The notes: generated from the sequence alone by a model not told the origin. DNA of 6,029 bases from JBGTKH01 sp041744735 (GCA_041744735.1 JBGTKH010000395.1:1-6029), one strand, 5' to 3'. Shown: positions 1-5,855, counted from the first letter of the stretch. A program made the numbers and translations.

Positions 1-93
1 CCGACTTTCGTCGGGGGCTTCGTTGTGCGACGATGTTCGGTCAGTGCTTGGTCTGGGAGTGACCTCTCCCACCGACTTTCGTCGGGGGCTTCG
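1..93. repeat. 22-bp direct repeat pair upstream of the methyltransferase gene
   Basis: The same 22 bases occur at 1-22 and 72-93, 71 bp apart, with no mismatch. Each copy begins with a small palindrome, CCGAC-TTTC-GTCGG (5-bp stem, 4-base loop), followed by a G run and GCTTCG. The 49 bases between the copies show no similarity to what follows copy 2. The first copy touches the window edge, so the repeat may extend further left. The 71-bp spacing is not a multiple of three and the copies fall in different frames, which argues that this stretch is non-coding and supports starting the methyltransferase at 116. It may be a REP-like element or the remnant of a tandem duplication. No T-run follows the stem, so a classical terminator is unlikely. 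Confidence 0.75.
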
Positions 94-115
94 GCTTTAC
101 GAAACGGCAATACGA

Positions 116-958
116 ATGATTGACTGTCCAACGATTACTAAAGACCAGATTCGCCGCCACTACGATTTGGCCACGCCTTTCTATTGGCTATTGTGGGGAC
201 GGCATGTGCATCATGGGCTATGGAACGGTTCTGAATCCGCCAACGTGGCACAACAGAATCTGATTGATACACTGGCACGCGCGGCGGGCATTCAATCCGG
301 GCAGCGTGTGGTGGACATCGGTTGTGGCATGGGCGGTTCGTCAATCCGTCTGGCACACACCTTCGGTTGCGACGTTACCGGCGTGACCGTCAGCCGCGTG
401 CAAGCCGGTTGGGCACGAACGACGGCGCGAATTCGTGGCGTGGCGAAGCAAACGAAATTTCACTGCGCCGACGCCGAACAAATCTCCTTCGATCCGGAAT
501 CGTTTGACGTGCTGTGGAGCATCGAATGCACCGAGCACTTGTTTGACAAACCGCGTTTCTTCCGCCGCGCGGCTGAGTGGTTGCGGCCCGGTGGACGAGT
601 GGCGATTTGTGCCTGGCTGGCCGGCGATCCGCTCGACGACGAAGCGATGGTCCAACAAGTGTACGACGTGTGCGAAGGATTTCTCTGCCCGTCATTGGGC
701 ACGAGCAACGACTATGCCCGCTGGCTCAGCGATGCGGGGCTGACCGTCCAGCGCCGCGAAGATTGGACCGACCGCGTCTGTGAAACGTGGGAGATTTGCC
801 TGCGGCGCGTCAAGCGATCCGGCGTCCGCTGGCTGGCCCGGCTGACCGGCCGCGACGACGCGTGTTTTCTGGATCGCTTTGAAACTATCCTCAACGCCTA
901 TCGCAGTGGGGCCATGCGCTATGGTTGCTTCATCGCCAGCAAGCACGGTCGTGGTTAA
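116..958 (+). CDS. SAM-dependent methyltransferase, gamma-tocopherol/sterol methyltransferase-like
   Basis: This 280-residue class I methyltransferase is predicted to transfer a methyl group from S-adenosylmethionine to a small, probably isoprenoid-type acceptor in the cytoplasm or at the membrane face. The N-terminal HYDLATPFYWLLWGRHVHHG (15-34) matches the substrate-side opening of gamma-tocopherol methyltransferase and RebM-like sugar O-methyltransferases. SAM motif I is VVDIGCGMGG (65-74). GVTVSRVQ (89-96) corresponds to the family's G(I/V)T(L/V)S..Q segment. Motif II is SFDVLWSIECTEHLFDK (129-145), and LRPGGRV (156-162) is the motif III strand. The length is normal for the family. An in-frame TTG at 23 would add 31 residues, but that extension runs through a direct repeat and matches nothing in the family, so ATG 116 is preferred; its Shine-Dalgarno is poor. 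The exact substrate (tocopherol, sterol, quinone, carotenoid or sugar) cannot be read from sequence. Confidence 0.88.
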   Translation: MIDCPTITKDQIRRHYDLATPFYWLLWGRHVHHGLWNGSESANVAQQNLIDTLARAAGIQSGQRVVDIGCGMGGSSIRLAHTFGCDVTGVTVSRVQAGWARTTARIRGVAKQTKFHCADAEQISFDPESFDVLWSIECTEHLFDKPRFFRRAAEWLRPGGRVAICAWLAGDPLDDEAMVQQVYDVCEGFLCPSLGTSNDYARWLSDAGLTVQRREDWTDRVCETWEICLRRVKRSGVRWLARLTGRDDACFLDRFETILNAYRSGAMRYGCFIASKHGRG

Positions 959-1022
959 ACGCAGATTTCGCAGATGGCCGCCGAGTGTATTTCCTCTGCG
1001 AAAGTCCGCGTCATCCGCGTTT
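957..1022. repeat. Imperfect palindrome of CGCAGAT-type repeat; possible terminator
   Basis: The structure begins on the last bases of the methyltransferase stop codon. TTTCGCAGA (966-974) pairs perfectly with TCTGCGAAA (995-1003), and GG (976-977) pairs with CC (993-994) past a one-base bulge. The loop is about 15 bases. Outside the core the arms continue imperfectly: the left side repeats CGCAGAT (960-966) and the right side repeats TCCGCG twice (1005-1010 and 1014-1019). The internal reiteration of CGCAGAT/TCCGCG suggests a dispersed repeat and not a one-off terminator. From memory, similar CGCAGATTTCGCAGAT repeats are common between genes in Planctomycetota and related phyla; this was not checked. 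It could stabilise or end the methyltransferase transcript, although no U-run follows the stem. Confidence 0.6.
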
Positions 1023-1049
1023 GAAATTAGCACTACATGAATCAATAAT
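1021..1049 (+). promoter_or_regulatory. Candidate sigma70-type promoter for the RND exporter gene
   Basis: TTGAAA (1021-1026) and AATAAT (1044-1049) are separated by exactly 17 bp. Each differs from the TTGACA/TATAAT consensus at one position. The pair lies in an AT-rich island within otherwise GC-rich DNA. Transcription would begin near 1056 and give a leader of about 35 bases before the ATG at 1091. The exporter would then have its own promoter despite following the methyltransferase in the same direction. The TTGAAA overlaps the right edge of the upstream palindrome. Confidence 0.45.
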
Positions 1050-1090
1050 CGACATTCGCACGCAGTCCCTATGCCGCTTCCCAGGATGTG

Positions 1091-3343
1091 ATGCCCGTTT
1101 CCGCTTACGCCCGCCGCTGTTTAATCACGCTGCTGTTGGTGGTCGTGTCTGCTCCGCTGGTCCTTTACGGTGCTTGGCGGAGCACGCGGATGGGCCCGAA
1201 TTCTCCGGTGGACTGGGTGCCGGAGGATTTTCCGGCGCGGCTGCGTTACGATTTGTTTCAGCGAGCGTTTGAAGCCGGCGATCTGGCCATCGTGGGCTGG
1301 CCGGGTTGCACGGTGGACGACCAACGGCTGGAGAAGTTCGCCGCGGCGCTGCAAGCCTCGCCACCGGCCGCCGACAGTCAAGGTCAGCCGCACTTCGAGC
1401 GTGTGCTCACCGGCTATCATTCGCTGCGATTGTTGATGGACGAGCCGCTGAACGTGCCGCGCGCGGAAGCGCTGCGGCGGTTGCAAGGATCGCTGGTAAG
1501 CCGAGACGGCGAGAACACGTTTGCTGTAGTCGTCTTCACCCGGGCCGGTGCGGACGATCGGGCGCGAGCTATCGGCTTAATCCACAGCATCCTGGAAAAC
1601 GAATGCGGCATCTCGCGCGAGGATCAGCATTTGGCCGGACCGATTGTCGACGGGCATTACGTCGACATGGCCAGTTCGCAATCGTTGAATTGGTTCGCGC
1701 CGCCATCCGCACTGATCATTTTGCTAATGACGTGGTGGATGCTGAAGTCGCTGCGCGTGGCGCTGGGCGTGTTTGTGCTGGCGCTGTACTGCGAGGTGCT
1801 AACGCTGGCTTTCGTCCACTTCTGCGGCCAGCAGTTGTCGGCGATCCTGATCGTCATGCCGCCGCTGGTGTTGGCGTTGGCCGTGGCCGGCGGCATTCAT
1901 CTGGTGAATTACTACTTCGACGCGCTGGCCGAGGGCGAAGGCGCCGACGTGTCGCACCGCGCGCTGGCCATCGGCTGGATGCCTTGCGCGTTGTCCGCGG
2001 GCACCACCGCCATTGGCTTGGCGTCGCTGGTGGCCAACGACATTGCCACGATCCGCACGTTCGGCGCGTTCGCCGCGGCGGGCGTGACGGCCACGCTATT
2101 TCTGCTGCTGATCTGCATTCCCGGCGGGTTCGATTTGGGGCTGCTGCCGATTCACGGCTCGCGGCACACCTGCGAGAACCATCTGGCGGGCGAAACGCTG
2201 TCGGCCGCCGTGCTGAATTGGCTAAACCGCATCGTCGACCGCTATCACACGGCGATTGTCGTGGCTGCGATTTTGCTGATGGTCGGCACGGGCTGGGGCC
2301 TGCCGTGGCTGCAAACGTCGGTCAAGATCCGCACGCTGTTTAGTCCGCAGAGCCGCATCCTGCGCGATTACGCCTGGCTGGAAGAGCATGTCGCGCCGTT
2401 GGTGCCAATCGAAATCGTGGTGCAATTCGAGCACGATTGTTCGCTCAGCTTCCGACAGCGGATGGAACTGGTTGGCGACGTACAGCGTGAGTTGGGCAAG
2501 GTCGAGTCCGTGCAGGGAACCATGTCCGCGCTGACGTTCGCACCAGACATGCCTTTATCGTCAAGCCTCCGCGACACGGCGCGCCGCGCCGCGATTTTCC
2601 GCGCCCTGCAAACGAACCGTCAGTACCTGATCGACCTGAAGTATTTGAACGAAACGGCCGGCGTGCAGCAGTGGCGAGTGACGGCGCGAGTGAGCGCACT
2701 GAACGACATGGATTACGGCCACTTTCTGGCGGACTTACAACGCAAGGTCGATCCACTCTTAGCACGTGGGGGAACCCGCGGCGTGTCGGCCGTTTACACC
2801 GGCATCATGCCGCTGGTGCACGAGATTCAGCGCAAGCTGATGTCCGGCTTGTTTTGGAGTTTTCTCTCCGCGCTGGTGCTGATCACCGTCGTGACGATGA
2901 TCGTGCAGCGCGGCGTGTTGACCGGCTTGGTGGTAATGATCCCCAACGTCTTCCCGATGACGTTATTGTTTGGCCTGCTCGGCTGGTGGCAAGCGCCGAT
3001 CGACATCGGGTCGGTGATGACGGCCAGCGTCGCATTGGGCATGTCGATCGACGGCACGCTGCACTTTCTGACCTTCTTTCGCCGCGGCCTGGACCAAGGC
3101 CACTCGTTGCGCACCGCCGTGCACGACGCCTACGAGCGCTGCGCCGCCGCGATGACCGAAAGCACGCTGATCTGCGGCGTGGGGATGCTGGTCTTCGCCT
3201 TCAGCTCCTTCGTCCCCAGCAGCCGCTTCGCCTGGATGGTCTTCGCCCTGCTGGCCCTGGCCCTGTTCGGCGACCTAGTCCTGTTGCCCGCCCTGCTGCT
3301 AGGCCCCTTAGGAAAACTCTTCCGCCGCCGCTCGCGGTTTTAA
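1091..3343 (+). CDS. RND-superfamily exporter, MMPL/HpnN-like (COG1033 type)
   Basis: This 750-residue inner-membrane protein has the duplicated RND fold. Positions here count from the in-frame GTG at 1088, one codon upstream. Membrane segment 1 is at about 11-30, followed by a soluble exoplasmic domain (31-203) and segments 2-6 (about 206-220, 223-245, 250-276, 292-318, 322-347). The second half repeats this: segment 7 (386-406), a second exoplasmic domain (407-584) and segments 8-12 (586-606, 608-633, 637-664, 686-710, 714-742). SIDGTLHF in segment 10 (653-660) resembles the family's G(I/V)DD(T/A)(I/L)HF proton-relay segment. The protein is shorter than tripartite AcrB-type pumps (about 1,000 residues) and closer to the MMPL/HpnN group, which mostly moves lipids or hydrophobic compounds. 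No membrane-fusion partner lies in the window. AGGA at 1083-1086 is 4 bases before ATG 1091, so that start is preferred over GTG 1088. The substrate is unknown. Confidence 0.88.
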   Translation: MPVSAYARRCLITLLLVVVSAPLVLYGAWRSTRMGPNSPVDWVPEDFPARLRYDLFQRAFEAGDLAIVGWPGCTVDDQRLEKFAAALQASPPAADSQGQPHFERVLTGYHSLRLLMDEPLNVPRAEALRRLQGSLVSRDGENTFAVVVFTRAGADDRARAIGLIHSILENECGISREDQHLAGPIVDGHYVDMASSQSLNWFAPPSALIILLMTWWMLKSLRVALGVFVLALYCEVLTLAFVHFCGQQLSAILIVMPPLVLALAVAGGIHLVNYYFDALAEGEGADVSHRALAIGWMPCALSAGTTAIGLASLVANDIATIRTFGAFAAAGVTATLFLLLICIPGGFDLGLLPIHGSRHTCENHLAGETLSAAVLNWLNRIVDRYHTAIVVAAILLMVGTGWGLPWLQTSVKIRTLFSPQSRILRDYAWLEEHVAPLVPIEIVVQFEHDCSLSFRQRMELVGDVQRELGKVESVQGTMSALTFAPDMPLSSSLRDTARRAAIFRALQTNRQYLIDLKYLNETAGVQQWRVTARVSALNDMDYGHFLADLQRKVDPLLARGGTRGVSAVYTGIMPLVHEIQRKLMSGLFWSFLSALVLITVVTMIVQRGVLTGLVVMIPNVFPMTLLFGLLGWWQAPIDIGSVMTASVALGMSIDGTLHFLTFFRRGLDQGHSLRTAVHDAYERCAAAMTESTLICGVGMLVFAFSSFVPSSRFAWMVFALLALALFGDLVLLPALLLGPLGKLFRRRSRF

Positions 3344-3385
3344 TGAGAAGGTTGAGTATCGCTTCATCAAGAACATTGCCCATGC

Positions 3386-3407
3386 CACTGCTTGCTCGGA
3401 AGCAGTG
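3386..3407. terminator. Hairpin A, 8-bp stem after the exporter gene
   Basis: CACTGCTT (3386-3393) pairs with AAGCAGTG (3400-3407) around the loop GCTCGG. It lies 43 bp after the exporter stop codon and could end or protect that transcript. No T-run follows, so a role in mRNA 3'-end stability is at least as likely as intrinsic termination. Confidence 0.45.
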
Positions 3408-3490
3408 CCGTACCGCGTCCCATCCAGGAAGAACTCCTTCACGATTCTGCGCGGAGTGAATTCGACCATCGAAGTCGTCTCACCAATCCG

Positions 3491-3520
3491 CACTGCTTCT
3501 CCGCAGACTCCGAAGCAGTG
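3491..3520. terminator. Hairpin B, 9-bp stem after the HD gene
   Basis: CACTGCTTC (3491-3499) pairs with GAAGCAGTG (3512-3520) around a 12-base loop. Read on the minus strand, it begins about 40 bases after the HD gene's stop codon and could serve as its 3' structure. There is no clear U-run. It has the same stem as hairpin A, in opposite orientation, with a longer loop. Confidence 0.45.
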
Positions 3521-3559
3521 GCACATCCATCGAGTCGTCCAGCAGGGCCACCCAGCCGA

Positions 3560-4891
3560 TCACTCGGTATGTTCAATGGCCTCGAATAATAGCTCCGGAA
3601 GATTGCTCAGGCGGCTGGCTTCGTCGGCTAGTCGGGGGTGGATGAAGATGCGGACGCGTTTGACGTAGTCGTCGAATTGTTTGCGGGCCAGGGTTTGGAC
3701 AACGGGTGAGACGTCGCCGAGCGGGCGGTAGCAGTTTTCTTTCGGGAAGTGAATTTCGACGTGGAATTCCACCTCGCGCTTGACCGGCGGGGCGTCGAAG
3801 AGAACTTCGTGCGGGGCGACGCGGCGGGCGATTTGGCGGCTGAGGATGTTGGCTAACGACTCGGCACAGGCGGCCAGCCACGGGTACGGGCGGCGGGCCA
3901 GTTGGTCGTACAGCTCGCGCTGCTGAAAGAAACTGTATTGTGCCAGCCGCTTGTAGAGCTGCCGCGTGGGGCCGAACAGGCCGTCGAGCAACTCGCGCGA
4001 CGGGCCGTTGCCGGCGGCTCGCGTTAATTCGGCGATCATCGGCAGTTCGGTCAGACGAAACAGCGCGTCGAGGTCCAACTGGTCGTGCAACAGGTAGAAC
4101 GCACGCTGCAACATGGCGGTGGCGGACCGCACGGCGTGATGCCAATAGACTTCACTGAACATTACGTAGCGGGCGAAGACCATCATCTCCGCCGCGGTGC
4201 GTCCCTTGTCGCTGATTGCCAGCCCGTCGCCGGCTTCGTTCAGACACAGGCTGCCGATCAGCCGCTGCTGGTCGAAGTTGCGGCCGTACGGCACGCCGGC
4301 ATGCAAACTGTCGCGGCCCAGATAGTCCATCTTGTCGATGTCGATCGGGCCCGACAGGATGCTGCGCAAGATGCTGGACCGCGTGTCGCGCGGCTTCTCG
4401 GACAGCAGCGCGACGACCTCACGCGGGTTGATGCTCCAATCGTCACGCAGCGTGTCGGCGATTTCTCCTTCCAGCAAGAAACTGTTGGCGAACAGTTCGT
4501 GCTCCGGAACGCCCGGCAGCCGGATGTCTTCGATCGGGTGACAGAACGGCCAGTGGCCCAAGTCATGCAACAGCGCCGCCACAATCAGCACCTCGGCATC
4601 GGCCGGCGTGATCGCGGCGGTGAATCGCGGATCGTACGATAGATGTTTTAGATACAACAGGGCCAGCCGATACACGCCCAGCGAATGCTCGAACCGCGAA
4701 TGATTCGCGGCCGGATACACGAGCGACACCAGCCCGAGTTGGCTGATGTGGGCCAGCCGGCGGAATTCCGGCGCGTCGATGATCTGCCGCACGCGCGGCG
4801 TGAGCGGCACGTCCAATTCCTGAGGAATGCGAATCTGCTGCCGCCGCGAGTCGAGCCCTTGAATCTCCGGGATATCGCCGATGGTGGACAT
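3560..4891 (-). CDS. HD-domain phosphohydrolase, SAMHD1/dGTPase-like (COG1078 type)
   Basis: This 443-residue protein probably hydrolyses a nucleoside triphosphate or related phosphate ester in the cytoplasm. The HD set is complete and lines up with SAMHD1: R66 and H69 in RFEHSLGV (66-73), H109-D110 and H113, H118 in HDLGHWPFCH (109-118), H131, and D186 with K187, Y190 and D194 in IDIDKMDYLGRD (183-194). By homology H69, H109, D110 and D186 bind the metal, while R66, H118, H131, K187 and Y190 face the substrate. The C-terminal half (about 230-443) is helical with few recognisable motifs. The protein lacks the SAM domain of SAMHD1. The sequence cannot say whether the substrate is dGTP, another dNTP or something else. 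It starts at ATG 4891 with no Shine-Dalgarno. Two further copies of its first ten codons lie upstream at 4963 and 5035, each ending early. It is downstream of the zinc-ribbon gene on the same strand. Confidence 0.9.
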   Translation of the reverse strand: MSTIGDIPEIQGLDSRRQQIRIPQELDVPLTPRVRQIIDAPEFRRLAHISQLGLVSLVYPAANHSRFEHSLGVYRLALLYLKHLSYDPRFTAAITPADAEVLIVAALLHDLGHWPFCHPIEDIRLPGVPEHELFANSFLLEGEIADTLRDDWSINPREVVALLSEKPRDTRSSILRSILSGPIDIDKMDYLGRDSLHAGVPYGRNFDQQRLIGSLCLNEAGDGLAISDKGRTAAEMMVFARYVMFSEVYWHHAVRSATAMLQRAFYLLHDQLDLDALFRLTELPMIAELTRAAGNGPSRELLDGLFGPTRQLYKRLAQYSFFQQRELYDQLARRPYPWLAACAESLANILSRQIARRVAPHEVLFDAPPVKREVEFHVEIHFPKENCYRPLGDVSPVVQTLARKQFDDYVKRVRIFIHPRLADEASRLSNLPELLFEAIEHTE

Positions 4892-4905
4892 AGCTAATTC
4901 AAGAT

Positions 4906-4926
4906 GCTCGGCTCAGAGAGCCAAGC
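4906..4926 (-). promoter_or_regulatory. Leader hairpin, proximal copy
   Basis: In the minus-strand transcript GCUUGGCUC and GAGCCGAGC form a continuous 9-bp stem with one G-U pair and a UCU loop. It ends 15 bases before the HD start codon. The sequence AUCUUGAAUUAG that follows is only mildly U-rich, so it is a weak intrinsic terminator at best. It could be an attenuator, an mRNA-stabilising structure or a passive REP-like element. Confidence 0.5.
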
Positions 4927-4963
4927 TACAGGGAATCTCCGGGATATCGCCGATGGTGGACAT
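4913..4963 (-). other. 16-codon upstream ORF, copy 2 of the HD start
   Basis: ATG at 4963 opens a 16-residue reading frame, MSTIGDIPEIPCSLAL, ending in TGA within the proximal hairpin. Its first ten residues equal the HD protein's N-terminus. The next in-frame ATG, 21 bases after the stop, is the HD start itself. Without a Shine-Dalgarno it is unclear whether it is translated; if it is, reinitiation at 4891 is conceivable. Confidence 0.3.
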
Positions 4964-4977
4964 AACTAGTTCAAGAT

Positions 4978-4998
4978 GCTCGGCTCAGAGAGCCAAGC
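4978..4998 (-). promoter_or_regulatory. Leader hairpin, distal copy
   Basis: This is an exact copy of the stem-loop 72 bp downstream on the minus strand, with the same 9-bp stem and UCU loop. It lies between the second and third copies of the reiterated HD start region. Two identical hairpins in tandem in one leader could each impede transcription or slow 5' decay. Confidence 0.5.
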
Positions 4999-5035
4999 TA
5001 CAGGGAATCTCCGGAATGTCGCCGATGGTGGACAT
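4985..5035 (-). other. 16-codon upstream ORF, copy 3 of the HD start
   Basis: ATG at 5035 opens the same 16-residue peptide as the copy at 4963, with two silent codon differences, and ends in TGA within the distal hairpin. It starts 7 bases after the zinc-ribbon stop codon, the spacing expected of the next gene in an operon. It may therefore mark the ancestral start position of the HD gene. Confidence 0.3.
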
Positions 5036-5042
5036 GACATGA

Positions 5043-5717
5043 CTAGAACGGTGGCAAGCCAATAGTCAGCCGCAGCAAAACCGTAACGGCCAGATACAAT
5101 CCATAGTGAAAGAAACCGCTGCCAAAGTCCAGATCGAGGGAAGAGAAAGCCGCTCCGGCACCGGCGGCGAACATCAGCGGCACGATGATCGCCAGCGCGT
5201 AAATCTCCAGCGGTTCGCCGAACGTAAACCGCGCCCCCGGCAATGTGATCCATAGCCCGGCGTAAACCAACGCACAAATTCCCACGCGAATCCACAGCGA
5301 CTGGCCGCGATACGGTTCCAGTTCGTCGTTGCGCAAAAACGAATAGCCGCCGAAGACCAGCGGCGGAGCCAACACGATCGCACCGGCGGCCAGAATCACC
5401 GTCGAGAAATTCGCTTTGTCTTCAACACCGAAACGCAACACCAGGGCGAGGATAAACACAACCAGCACACCCGCACCGATCCCTGCGGCGACGACCGGCG
5501 ACAGTTTCATTTCCTCACGAAAAATCGGCTGCAGCACCGCCCGGCCCGACACGCCCTTGGGTCCGGACGTTTCCGGTGCGTGAATCACCACCTCCTCGGA
5601 CTTGGCCGGGACGGTGATGGTCGTTTTGCATTTGGGGCACGGCCCTTTTTTGCCTGCGAACTGGTCGCTAACCGAGAATCGTTTTTTGCAGCCGGGACAG
5701 ACGATGCTGATCGCCAT
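5043..5717 (-). CDS. Zinc-ribbon multi-pass membrane protein of unknown function
   Basis: This 224-residue protein has no function that I recognise. An N-terminal zinc ribbon uses C7, C10 (CPGC) and C27, C30 (CPKC). This spacing is typical of MJ0042-like ribbons that head many uncharacterised planctomycete proteins. A polar linker (about 35-72) leads to five hydrophobic segments at about 73-96, 104-128, 140-160, 170-193 and 200-222. The ribbon is expected on the cytoplasmic side. There is no enzymatic motif or conserved charged residue within the membrane segments. A protein-interaction or membrane-scaffold role is possible, but nothing here proves it. It starts at ATG 5717 with only a weak GCGAG upstream. 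It lies 138 bp after the reductase gene and directly before the HD gene's repeated leader, so cotranscription with the HD gene is likely. Confidence 0.8.
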   Translation of the reverse strand: MAISIVCPGCKKRFSVSDQFAGKKGPCPKCKTTITVPAKSEEVVIHAPETSGPKGVSGRAVLQPIFREEMKLSPVVAAGIGAGVLVVFILALVLRFGVEDKANFSTVILAAGAIVLAPPLVFGGYSFLRNDELEPYRGQSLWIRVGICALVYAGLWITLPGARFTFGEPLEIYALAIIVPLMFAAGAGAAFSSLDLDFGSGFFHYGLYLAVTVLLRLTIGLPPF

Positions 5718-5810
5718 GAAATGACTCGCTTGCGAAGTGTGCAGTCGTGTTGCGAAGCACGTAGTTTGCCAAACTGGGCGGCCTTCGTCTACGGTGGGAG
5801 GTCAAATCGG

Positions 5811-5852
5811 GTTGGGATACGGTTTTCAGTATTCCGGTAACCGCGACCCAAC
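5811..5852 (-). terminator. Inverted repeat just after the reductase stop codon
   Basis: GTTGGG (5811-5816) pairs with CCCAAC (5847-5852) and CGGTT (5820-5824) with AACCG (5839-5843). The two stems are separated by a symmetric 3x3 internal loop and capped by a 14-base loop. On the minus strand the structure begins 3 bases after the reductase stop codon, where a transcript 3' structure would be expected. There is no strong U-run, so factor-independent termination is uncertain. Confidence 0.45.
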
Positions 5853-5855
5853 TCT

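Larger units (their letters stand above)
3383..3523. repeat. BIME-like pair of inverted REP-type hairpins between convergent genes
   Basis: The 216-bp gap between the convergent exporter and HD genes contains two palindromes with the same arms, CACTGCTT/AAGCAGTG. Their asymmetric outer flanks are mirrored: the left element opens with GCCACTGCTT (3384-3393) and the right one closes with AAGCAGTGGC (3513-3522), so the second is the reverse orientation of the first. About 83 bp of unique-looking sequence separates them. Paired, oppositely oriented REPs are the definition of a BIME, and positions between convergent genes are typical for such elements. No other gene is supported in this gap. Confidence 0.65.
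4862..5035 (-). repeat. 72-bp tandem repeat that reiterates the HD gene's start region
   Basis: There are two full units (4862-4933 and 4934-5005) and a partial third (5006-5035). Units 1 and 2 match at 70 of 72 positions. The 30 bases of unit 3 match at 28 of 30. On the minus strand each copy carries ATG and the codons for MSTIGDIPEI. Each full unit also holds a hairpin-bearing spacer. The period is exactly 24 codons. The two differences in unit 3 are both synonymous (GAC for GAT, ATT for ATC), whereas units 1 and 2 differ only in the spacer. The array fills the whole gap between the zinc-ribbon stop (5043) and the HD coding region. Slipped-strand or unequal-crossover duplication is the simplest origin. 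Confidence 0.95.

Noticed and set aside
23..115. N-terminal extension of the methyltransferase from TTG 23
   Set aside because: The added 31 residues derive partly from the direct repeat and do not resemble the family N-terminus, which fits the ATG at 116.
1306..2343. Long plus-strand frame (345 codons) inside the exporter gene
   Set aside because: Its translation is Arg/Ala/Gly-rich without motifs, while the overlapping exporter frame has clear membrane segments. It is a shadow frame of GC-rich DNA.
2671..3459. Plus-strand frame (262 codons) over the 3' end of the exporter and the following gap
   Set aside because: It has shadow-frame composition, no recognisable domain, and runs into the inverted hairpin pair.
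3308..3526. Minus-strand 72-codon reading frame spanning the gap after the HD gene
   Set aside because: It runs through both REP-type hairpins, overlaps the end of the exporter gene, has no Shine-Dalgarno and matches no family I recognise. It is better explained as an open frame within the repeat.
4085..4642. Plus-strand frame (185 codons) antisense to the HD gene
   Set aside because: It lies opposite a strongly conserved HD catalytic region, and its sequence shows no domain.
4862..5035. CRISPR array or attachment site as an explanation of the tandem repeat
   Set aside because: The units are contiguous 72-mers without variable spacers and contain the start of a gene; no integrase or cas gene is present.
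4892..5035. TGA recoding that would join the repeats into a longer HD protein
   Set aside because: The frame is open except for one TGA per unit, but genuine genes here, including the HD gene itself, end in TGA, so TGA is a normal stop in this genome and no recoding signal is visible.
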